From NCBI GenBank assembly GCA_037176845.1, contig JAYKXP010000087.1, forward strand, positions 124,001 through 188,000: a stretch of 64,000 nt of DNA. The letters are read 5' to 3'. Made by a program: the position numbers and the translations under genes. The notes under the pieces were generated by a model. That model saw nothing but the letters and a program-made list of their open reading frames with translations. It searched no databases and was not told the DNA's origin. This document shows, in pieces, positions 48,026-57,593 of the stretch. How positions within the stretch are numbered: position 1 is the first letter of the stretch; every line of letters starts with the position of its first letter. The DNA comes from Paramarasmius palmivorus. Taxonomy: Eukaryota; Basidiomycota; Agaricomycetes; Agaricales; Marasmiaceae.

Positions 48026-50279
48026 GGATTGTCCTCAATCCATCCACTTGCTGGTAGATTCAAAGACAAACAACAAGACTGAATGACCACCATCATAAGA
48101 TATTCTCTTGGGTTTACTTTGGGTTACCAAGATTGTGCTAGTGACTAAGGTCTTTTGCATCTAATCTTTTGGCTAACAAAGTTCTATCTCTCTAGATCAA
48201 GTAACACTGAAACTGCTATACACCTTGTGTTCAAACACACTTTTAAAGGTGCTGCAACTGCATGTTCTTGGTAGGCTATGTTCTTTCAATTTCCGAGTGC
48301 TTCAGACATGTGTAACACTCATGTTCACCAATATAAGATTGTAGGGGTCTGGGTTCAATAAAATTCATCCATTCCATCCTACTTTCTTGCTTTCTAAGTC
48401 TTTAGGTGAGTGTTCCCTTCTATTTCGTCTCCTTAATATATCTTGGTAGACTAATATTAGGTACTAACACCTCCTGTTATCTTTTATAAGGTCTATTTTA
48501 TGCATCTTTCATCTTGTACTAGGTCATTTCTAGCTTCGGTACCTGGCAGGCTGCCAGTTCGAGCTTTGAACCTTAGCAATCATCAAGATTACTCTGCACT
48601 CTTCTTCTAAATTCGTTAAGTATACTAGTACTAGCCAATCTGATGTCACATTCTGAATGCTTCAGTCAGATCCTCTAGCTATCTTGTACACTCGCATTTC
48701 TAATGTCTTCTATAAGGCTAATACAACAATGGTTAAGCATTGTACATCTGATTATTGATACAGATGCTAACTCCAGCTCTTGTTGTAACCTTCTGTCTAT
48801 AATCATCTATCAATCTTGTCTAGGATTGCTCAAGAACGTCAAGGCTTTGTCTATCAATCAACAATCTAGCCATCTATGATCTGCTCTTTTCAATCTCAGG
48901 ACTTGATCTTGCTTTTATAGGGTCTCTTCGATGTCTTACAACCTTAATATGCTTTTCATCGTGTCAAGCATCGTCTTGTAATACTGCATCTACTGCATGA
49001 ATTACATTCTATAGCTTTGACTGACACTACTAGCTTCATTAAGTTGCATTCTCTCTATTGCACAAGTCGAACTAGTAATATAAGTCTTTTACTAGCCCTT
49101 AACTTGTAAGGTTTTGAATGTATAGCAGTCATACTACTTGTATACATTCGTTTACTATCCCATCAACTCTAACTTCTGCTTGTGGGTGATCTGAGTCTTC
49201 AATCTAAGTAAAGCAATAATACAGCATCGACATTTCATGCTTATATTAGCTCTATCTTCGTTTACTCTTGATCTGAGGTTGCTCTAATACTCTGTGACTG
49301 ATACAAACTTGTAAATCGCAAAAAGTCCAGATGGCTAAACCTCCTTCTCCCCCCAAACAAAATGAAATATCAACATCCTTGTTGATTCTCATATATCAGA
49401 GTTAGGATTCTAGTTTTCGCTTCTATAGCAAGCTTATATAAGGTCAAGAGATCATGGAATCACATTGAAATTGTAGTTGTCTTGTCAAGTTGTAGCTTAT
49501 ACAAGCCCATAAACTACTTTCAATAACTGCAATTCCACTCTAGCTGATAGTCTCTACCTTATACAAGGTTACTGTCATTCTATATGTCTTTCAAATCATA
49601 AGTGAAAGCAACACCAATAAGGTTCACTGTCTAAATGCTTCTCTAAACATTTACTAGAGCTTTGAGACTATGAATCCAGGTATCCTGCCATCGTCTCTGG
49701 CTAGTCATATGTTCTAGCATTATTGAACAGCTTGCTTCCCTTTCTATATGCTGTAATTCAGCTAAATCCATCATTTATAGGTCTTATAGAAGGTCTCATC
49801 AGATAGATGCAATCGTCATATGCATATACAAGTCAACTAAGCAAGCATCTGAGTCACATTGACCATGCTATTCAGGTCAATTGATAGTACTCAACACTTC
49901 TAATAGATCCTTGTGCTAACTGATGTACTGCTTCAAAGCAACAGTCTCTAAGTTAACTGCACGTGTCCAATCTGATACATCTATCTCTCATATGTATATG
50001 TTACATATGTTGACTGCTTAACAGCTCATTCAACAATATGTACATTAATATCAATGTTTTAGGTCAGATAGTAGCTTATAAAAGCTATCTACTGCCTTTC
50101 ATTCTCTATATTTCATAACATAACCCAGTTCCATACCATGAAACCAAGTGTATGTGTCCAATCTAAGCTAGCGTGATGATCCTGAAAGCCTTTTGTACCA
50201 TGTTTTTGCCCAATAAATAATAATATATGCTTTTATAAGGGTTTTATAAGAGGGCGCAAACTTGTACTAGGTCTTCCAA
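48026..50279 (-). other. Non-coding 3' internal region of the TR-GAG element
   Basis: About 2.25 kb without a meaningful ORF where pol would be in an autonomous element. It is AT-rich and unusually rich in TTATAAG/CTTATAA-type strings. A second copy of the polypurine tract lies inside it at 49346-49366. Confidence 0.8.
49346..49366 (-). promoter_or_regulatory. Second (central-type) polypurine tract copy
   Basis: Twenty-one bases here are identical to 48005-48025, including the GGGGGGAGA purine run and the flanking CATTTTGTTT. It lies 1.34 kb upstream of the 3' tract in element orientation. It could serve as an additional plus-strand primer, or mark an old internal rearrangement or former LTR boundary. 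Confidence 0.65.
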
Positions 50280-51371
50280 TCAATAGTCGTCTACTTGCTC
50301 AAGCCAGGATGCTTGTAGTAGTCCAGGAAGGTCATCCAGAGCCTGCTTTATACTCTGTACTTCTTCTACTAGACCATCTACTTGTGCAAAAGTCTCTCTA
50401 AGCGAGTCTAACTCCTGTTGTCTGCCTTGCAAAGTAGCAGCATATGCTTCACATACGACATCACCATCATCATCACTAACTTCATATTCATTGAAGTAAG
50501 CCTTGTAAACCTCTTTCTCTATGCTTTCAAGATCTCTATCAAGTGCTTTTGACCTTTTATAAGTACTGGAGGAAGACACATGGAACGATTCAGCCTGTAC
50601 AGATGACTTGGATGAAGTCTGAGATGGTTTCCTCTGCAAGCTATCTTTTATAAGCATGTCTGCTAAAGATAAATCATTCATCTTCATATAGACATTGCTC
50701 TCCTCAGATGCCATAAGATTCTCCATTTCATTCATAACATCCTCAAGTCTCCAAGGATCGTCCTGACGTCTCCTTGTCTTTCTAGACTGAGATTGATCAC
50801 TCTTGATTTTTTCACGGGTTATATTACCCATTACTTCAAACAAGCGACGTCTCCAATACTCATTCAGTCCACTCAAATAGTACTGAACAGCATGATAATT
50901 GTTCACAATCACTGGCTCTTCCATAAGCTTGTTAACTTCAAGCCTGAAGGCACGGTTATAGGCTTTCAACTTCTCTAGGTTATCTATATCATTCTGACGA
51001 TGTCTATGAATGACTTGCTTTAAACAGCTAATAGAACCACTTTCGCTACGAGCTGCCTCTGGGAAATCATCAAGAATCATCTCTCTAAATTTGTCGTAGG
51101 AGTGTCCAAGAACAACGTCTCTAGACTCTATCTCTTTTCTATATGATCTATCACATTTACTCATTGCAAGGTAAATCTTGGCCGACTCTTCTCTTATATT
51201 AGCAGCTTGGAATGCTATTTCTAGCTCATCCAACCAATCAAGCAATAAGTCAGACTTATCAGGATTGAATGTACTCAAGTCCTTGAATGTCTTCCTTGTA
51301 TTAGCATTGCTAATCTCAGCTGCTGCCTCATCAGATAGAGTAGTCCACAAAGTATGCAATAAATGTGCCAT
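50280..51371 (-). CDS. TR-GAG element Gag
   Basis: An intact 363-codon frame. The N-terminal half has the pattern of a retrotransposon capsid domain: FKDLSTFNPDKSDLLLDWLD, a W/L-rich helical core, a KLKAYNRAFRLEVNKL helix and a YYLSGLNEYWRRRLFE segment. A Ser/Lys-rich linker and a long acidic, coiled-coil-prone C-terminus (about residues 270-363) follow. No CCHC zinc knuckle is visible. It should assemble into particles that package element RNA. Intact in a young element, so probably still expressible. I could not tell Copia from Gypsy affinity with confidence. Confidence 0.85.
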   Translation of the reverse strand: MAHLLHTLWTTLSDEAAAEISNANTRKTFKDLSTFNPDKSDLLLDWLDELEIAFQAANIREESAKIYLAMSKCDRSYRKEIESRDVVLGHSYDKFREMILDDFPEAARSESGSISCLKQVIHRHRQNDIDNLEKLKAYNRAFRLEVNKLMEEPVIVNNYHAVQYYLSGLNEYWRRRLFEVMGNITREKIKSDQSQSRKTRRRQDDPWRLEDVMNEMENLMASEESNVYMKMNDLSLADMLIKDSLQRKPSQTSSKSSVQAESFHVSSSSTYKRSKALDRDLESIEKEVYKAYFNEYEVSDDDGDVVCEAYAATLQGRQQELDSLRETFAQVDGLVEEVQSIKQALDDLPGLLQASWLEQVDDY

Positions 51372-51986
51372 TTTTGTCTATATGACTAGAGGTTTATCAA
51401 ATCTAAGGGTTTTATAAGCTTATAATAGCTTTAAATGTAGACAAAGTCCACAAAAAATTGTTGCCTAGGGTGGCAGGGTGTTCAGACGTAGATAGATGGA
51501 AGTATTCAAGCACACTCTGCTCTAGAGTCAATAAACTCTTTTGAACAAAGGACCTCAGCACTCAAAGTATCCTCTAAATGACGATTCCAAACTTTTGGGG
51601 GCTAGTACTAGGGTAATAAACACTTGTACTAGTAGCGTAATTGGCACGAATGAACTTGGTACCAACAACAATAGCTTGGCTAAGAGTTACAAGCTCAAGC
51701 TAGATGTGTATCAAGGCAGATGAAAGAAACCTCTGAGGTATCAGACGCTCCAAAGGCTTCTATAAGCAACTGCTACACTTTTAATCGAAAACCACACTCA
51801 ATCTAGCGACTAAATGTGGGGTTTTGATAGAAGTACTTGTCTAACTTCAATCAAGATAGATGGGGATGTAAACCTCGTCAAGGTCTACAAGTAAATGAAA
51901 GGAAAGGTGCAAATATCAAGCTAATAAAGCTTCTAAAAGGTATCACTTCGTCTCAAATCCACAATCTATGACAATTCTAGAACCAC

Positions 51987-52004
51987 CCCTCGCGGTGGGC
52001 TCCA
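51987..52004 (-). promoter_or_regulatory. Primer-binding site
   Basis: On the minus strand TGGAGCCCACCGCGAGGG starts 2 bp after the 5' LTR. TGG plus 15 bases is the usual form of a PBS pairing with a tRNA 3' end (CCA). I could not name the tRNA. Confidence 0.7.
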
Positions 52005-52006
52005 GA

Positions 52007-53844
52007 TAATGTGTCACAAACAACCTAAGTATAAGTGGTGGGCTCTGCGACTTTGGGTCACTAATAGAACTATAGGACACAGCAGAAGCCTAGTAATAGA
52101 CCACAAATACAAAGATTCAATAGATGCTGGTTATGAACAGCAGCACACTAGTGGTGACTAGTTGTGCAAGTGTGGTTCGACGTGATCAGAGTTGCCGTAC
52201 TTAGAATAGTACACAAACTATAGATCTGAGAGTGATGATACGCTCTTCGTTACTTCAAAAGCAATCGAGATACACCTTATATTAGGGGCGACTAAAGGTT
52301 ACGAATGCTTATAATAGGGTAGGAAACAGTCCCAAGTGCTATAGGTAGCGATCTCGAGTTCAACCAATACTGCCTCAAGTGTACTGATCCTGATAGAATC
52401 AAATCAACGAACTGTGCGCAAGCAGGAATCCAACTGACTCTCCAAATGGTCAATCTGGGCCTCTCTACGTCACTGAAGCTTATAAAAGCTAGTCCGAGGT
52501 CTAATCTCTACACAGAAACGCAATGCAACCAATGCTTAGAGCTACAGATCACAAGCCAGAATACTTGATCTCTCTGCCAATACAACTTAAGCTCTTGTAT
52601 ACAGTAAGGTCTCAACTAGACTTTCAATCTAGGGCCTGTCCTGAGGAAGTGGAAGCGAATGCAAAGGTCGTCAATAGATCAACCAGGTCTGATCAGAGGT
52701 CGACTCGTAACAAGCATGAAACACCACTGGATCAACTTATATAAGAGGTCCAATCGAAATGCACATGTGCCAGCAGATCAACTATCAGATCAAAGAGGTC
52801 TATTCGAGCGACAGCCACATACAACCTAATGATATGGGCTACAGAGCACTCTCCCTTCGTCTTCTCTGCCCTTCTACCTACAAACTGCAAGCCTATATAT
52901 ACTGTCCAGAAATATAAGTAAAGAAATATGTAATAAAAGATGGAAAACAGACGGAACGCAAGCGGAATAAGTGAGGAACAGAGATAGTCCATAGGAAATA
53001 TACAAATCAGGAAAATATTACAGTCACAACGTCCATATAAGTCGTTTATGCGTGACCAATAAATAGGAATTTCTATCTTTAGACTCAGGAGTTGAATCCT
53101 GTGCCTGTGGGTTGGCGTTTAGCCTAGTAAAGTTTATCTTTTCTTTGTGCCAAGGCACTTATCCACCAATGAGAGTCGTTTCCGACTTCTCCACACACCG
53201 GAATGCTCAGTCATCCTTGTTCTGGACCTGGCATATCTTTTACAAGTCTCCGTGTCCACAAGGAACACTTCTATAAGCAGTTTATCTTCTATATCAGCCT
53301 CCATACCATGACAACCATATGCGTCACAGTTCTACAGCTTTGCCTCTGTGTCCGATCAATAGGAACAACTATGGCCAACAATTCTAGACTCGGCAAGTGC
53401 CTTTCATATGCTCTCGGACCATATCTGCCAATGAAGCCGTCTCCTACATCAACTTGGATCGTTCCCTTTGAACCCGCTCATCTCTTTGGTTGGTCATGAA
53501 GAAGTATTAAAAGTGTTTAAAAGCAAATAGTCCCCTTGATATGTCTTAGACCATGCACAGACGGTGTACCAGTTGTGATCCAACATAGTACAGCTCCCTA
53601 CAGTTTTCAGGAAAGGGTCTGCATTGACAGAACCACTAATATAAGCTATAGCAGTGGCCAGATACCCATGTGAGGCGTACCATGTAACCATATACCTGCT
53701 AATATAAGTGCGTCTGACAAGTCCTTGACTTTGACTAGCTATTCAGGGCTCATACTAGTCCTTCAGAGTCCCAATCATAGCATAACAGAATATAAAAGTG
53801 CAATAATGCGTTCGAATAAAAGGTATTAAAAGTCAGGCGTATCA
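52007..53844 (-). repeat. 5' LTR of the TR-GAG element
   Basis: Nearly identical to 46161-48004; differences are listed in the findings. It contains the T-arm-like hairpin CAGGAGTTGAATCCTG at 53086-53101. It is followed by CCGC, matching the sequence before the other LTR. Confidence 0.93.
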
Positions 53845-54107
53845 CCGCATCCGTACCACCTTTCCCTGTCCTGTTGATTGTACTTGACCTCCGTTTATCT
53901 CGTTGTTGACCTCATCTTGCACTCTGTGACTCTGGACAGATTCTTTTGTATATTGTATACGCATCGTCAAACGCTTACTCGACAATACAACCTCCCATTT
54001 GATATCTTTCTACTTGTTTTGAACACCTGCGGCCCTACACCTCCGAACACGTGCCCAATTTGTTGATGTTTGCGCTTAGTCATTCTTTGCAGCTCACCCT
54101 TTTACAC

Positions 54108-54152
54108 TCAGCATCTGGTCGCTGAGCTTGAGTGTCAGCGACCAGATGCTGA
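54108..54152. repeat. 18-bp perfect inverted repeat, TCAGCG-type
   Basis: TCAGCATCTGGTCGCTGA (54108-54125) and its exact complement TCAGCGACCAGATGCTGA (54135-54152) are separated by 9 bp. Each arm is itself bounded by TCAGC and GCTGA, so the structure looks like two units of the 42.3-kb minisatellite motif placed head to head. It lies 226 bp beyond the stop of the minus-strand KDZ gene. Confidence 0.95.
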
Positions 54153-54378
54153 CTCTCCTACGAACGACCACGACCAACACAGTACAAGGTAATCTCACTT
54201 CTTTTTCAACGATTTCGGACTATTCACCGAACATTCCACAGTCTATTGTCACCGAACATCCCTGTTCTCACCGAACATCTGAGTCACTCCTTCAACCAAG
54301 GCAAACCACCATGTCCTGCACTTGCCACTCCGCCACCATGAAATTACATTTCGGACTCTATCGGCCACATCCACCACT

Positions 54379-57300
54379 TCACACTGTCCTTGCTCGAGCC
54401 CTGAGCATACGCCGGATGCGAATCCGGTTCCAAATACACAGGTAATGTTTCGTGTATAAGATAGCCCGATTCTGACGCATATAACTCACAGACTTCCTGA
54501 TTCTTCCAATACCGCTGTTTCCACATTCTGCTTCACTCGAATTCAGTCTGCCTGCCTCATCATCGACCTCCGCGTACATTCCCAACGAAGCAGCCGAAGA
54601 ACATTTCGAATGCCCTTTGGCATGAAACTTGTCCACAAGAAACTGGGTCTTCGAAAAAAAAACCGGCTCTCTGTTCCAGCAATATGGCCCCAACGCACAC
54701 GCGAAGTCGTATATCACTCGACGAGGTGCCTTTGGCCATCTGGTTACCATTGCGGAGAACACGTCGTTCCGCCCCTCTCCTTTGGGAATGCAATGGAATC
54801 CGTAGCATATGCTATGCGTGCACCATGCACACATTATACCCCCCGTGAGTCTCTTCTCTCCATATGTTGAGTAGTACTTAGAACATTTCCCCCTTGTTTT
54901 GACATCCTTCTCAGGTTCCCCATCTCCGGGAATACCAGGATATATGGGTCGTTTACGGATTTGCGGCAACCCATAGCAACATCCCGTCTGAGGATTAAGC
55001 CAGTTAGCGGACCAGGCTATCCACATTACAAGGTCACCCACCTCTCTCCAGTCAGGCGACTCCTCAACGTCACATATATCTTCCAGACGTCGCTCTGACT
55101 CGTCATCCTCGATCAGATTCCACACTGTGGTCGCACGCTGCACCATCCACGCACACAATGCCAACAGTGAGTCCCAATGAACTTTCCCGTTATCCATGCT
55201 TGACTCCAGCGTTAGCATCAGCGCAGGAATTCCTACTAGAACTGTTGCCCTTTCTCTGGACGGTGATTGAACAAAATTCTTGAGAGATTGCAATGCCTCT
55301 CTATTCACCATTTGTAGTGCTGAGTCGTCTGCGGATAGCTGTCACTGTTGGTCAATATTTTCACGCTGCCACATCTCCCTGCTCACCTGTTCCAACAGTA
55401 TCCGATATCTACGTTTTGCCCGCTCTGCCATCTCCATACTACCTCGTCCAAACACATTGACCAGCAGAATGGCCACGGAATCACAGCCCCCACTCTTCAG
55501 GGCGTCCACAATGGCGTCCAATTCCATCCATCTTTCCTCCCCTTCCACATTACTCTCGTCCTCACTCGAGTCGCCAGATTCTCCGACTTTGTTATCTTTG
55601 TTCTCTGACAATATGGTCAGTACCATTGTGCACCACGGCAGTCAAGGAAACACACCACCATTGGCACATGCTTTCGTCCTACCCCATCTTTTCAGCCACT
55701 TTAACAAGCGGCGTCTAACTTTACTACGTCCTTCGTCCGGTATGACGATCCACTGCTGCTCTAGCACTCTCTTGTGCCGTCGACGAGGCGCGTCGGGAGC
55801 CTTTTCCGTTGGAGGTCGTAGGCTGCTGCGTATATGTTTTTTCCCAAAAGCCAGCGTCACACCATCCCAAATCACACTCTCAGGATAGGTCCCGCAATCA
55901 GGACACCACATATCGTTTTCCAATTCCTGGAGTGACGCGTACGCAAACCACGCCGAGCGAAACAGGTCCTCCCCGATGAACTTTGTTCCACGCGATTCGT
56001 ATATTCGAGAAATGCACAGAACAAAGGCTACAAAAGGTGTCTCGCTGGTGGTGTACCGGTTGGTATATTCGTCGAGCAGTTCATGTGTAAACAACGCTGA
56101 GTTGTTCAAGTTGAATAGGCCACTTTCTCTTGCATCTGGGCCAATCCAACACTGTCGGTGAGGAGCACAAGAGGGACACTCCTGCAGTTCTATCTTCCGA
56201 GTTAGGCGTTCCGATAATGTGTACACATGGCAAGATTTTTGCACTATGGCCTTGTCATGCTGCCAGTAATGCATTCCGCATGCACTGCGGCTGTTCTCGC
56301 CGATATGGATGACTTCCTCGATTTCGCGGCAGGGATCCGGTCGTGAGTAGAGTATGTTGTCGGTCGGTAAAGCAGCCCACTCGGGCGGAAGAATTGGAAG
56401 GTACGACACAGCCCTCTCTGTCGACTGTCCCACATTCATATCATCCACTTACAGAAATCAGCTTATGAGATAAGTTCGCCGATAAAACGCTGCACGCACC
56501 CATGTACATCCCTTCGAATGAGCCGGCTGTGTCTATATCTCCTTCCCATTGCAGGTCCCTCACCATCAGTGCCAGCGCTTTGCGCTTGTGACTGCAGTTG
56601 ACATGAGCATCTTTGTGGCAGGACCAACGTCCCTCTCTGCTCAGGTTTCCCTCGTATGTGACGATTGCTCGGCTTCGAGCATCTTCTGTCCCCGAATCTC
56701 CCTCTACTGAAAAACAAAGTCGTATTCTCTCCTCTTCTGCTCCTACAACTCTGCGAGAGAAAAGCACCACCTGTGGATCTCCAACCACGGACTAGTAATT
56801 TATCGGTTAGCGAATAACTGGTGCAGATCACAACGAATGCTTACTACCTCCTCAGAGTCTTCCTGCCCATCTCCAAACCGACTTTCCTGGAACTCCTTGT
56901 AGAACCGTTTGTGCAAGCAATGCTGATTTCCGCGTGGACACAAGCACGTTAATTGTACGTCTGTGCCTCGTGGTCTTGCCTGGAAATGATACCAAGCGTC
57001 CTGTACTTCAATTGTCAATGACATCGTCCTCCACGCGAAAGGCGACTGACCGTGCCCTCCTTCCGGTTCAGATCAAACCCTTGTACCATGTACAGGGTCC
57101 GAGATATCCTAACAAAACCCACATAACCTTCTGCCACCAGGCTGATGAACCACTGGTAGGTGTCATCAGCGTCTACCTCGTCCTCCTCCACCGCCAACAT
57201 CGGCTGGTCTTCGAAGCCCCCCGGCCATTCTTCTATACCTCCTATACCTCCCGCACAACCTTCTGCCTCCCTACTATGTGCTGCCTCTGTTACCGGGTCA

Positions 57301-57533
57301 TGGCCACACGGCGATCTCTTCGCTCCCTCGACTGGCGTTCTGCGTTTGTTTGGCGCACGAATCCGACGCCCTTTCGGGTTGACTTTGGAAGGGCTTCGAT
57401 TGAACGTCTGAGTATGTCCAGGAAATCGCACTGAGGCACGCCTTGTCTCCGCAATCGGTTCCAGGACAAATGTGCGTTTCCGCTGTGGTGCGGGCTCTAG
57501 GGCAGGCATTGTCGATTGCTTACTAAGCGCCAT
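54379..57533 (-). CDS. KDZ-family transposase with one in-frame TGA
   Basis: Starts at 57533; exons run about 57533-57051, 57000-56845, 56791-~56510 and on to 54379. After a basic Pro-rich N-terminus there is a cysteine cluster (CLCPRGNQHCLHK ... WSCHKDAHVNC.HKRKAL) typical of the CxC domains associated with Kyakuja-Dileera-Zisupton transposases. The C-terminal exons carry GGIMCAWCTHSICYGFHCIP, APRRVIYDFACALGPYC, DKFHAKGHSKC and SSEAECGNSGIGRIRKS, the conserved core with the DDE acids. An intron near 55630-55680 is likely. A TGA at 55342-55344 interrupts the frame 10 codons before a methionine at 55311; both sides are otherwise open. The exon 3-4 border is unclear. The copy is probably defective unless the TGA is an error or is read through. 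Confidence 0.9.
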
Positions 57534-57593
57534 GCCCGATAAATATCACGCGTTTTTGTTTGTTTAATGCTCACATCCCCCATTTTTTGCCCC
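57534..57593. promoter_or_regulatory. Divergent promoter between KDZ transposase and zinc-knuckle gene
   Basis: The two start codons point away from each other with 33 bp (ATG at 57567) or 60 bp (in-frame ATG at 57594) between them, so 5' UTRs and core promoters must overlap. The interval contains a T-rich run. This supports the two genes being parts of one mobile unit. Confidence 0.6.

Larger units (their letters stand above)
46161..53844 (-). mobile_element. TR-GAG LTR retrotransposon (gag only, no pol)
   Basis: Two nearly identical ~1.84 kb direct repeats (46161-48004 and 52007-53844) flank a 4.0 kb internal region. Read on the minus strand, the order is LTR, primer-binding site, leader, gag (51371-50280), 2.25 kb non-coding, polypurine tract, LTR. 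No protease, RT or integrase sequence is present in any frame. CCGC immediately precedes the left end and follows the right end, a plausible 4-5 bp target-site duplication. Because it lacks pol, it must be mobilised by enzymes of another element. The LTRs are related to the solo LTRs at 1782 and 6874. Confidence 0.92.

Noticed and set aside
4230..55344. Alternative genetic code with TGA as Trp
   Set aside because: Intact genes here (paralogue B, the KDZ-linked reading frames, hydrolase-type exons) end normally and use TGG freely, and paralogue B itself ends in TGA. Point mutation or error is simpler.
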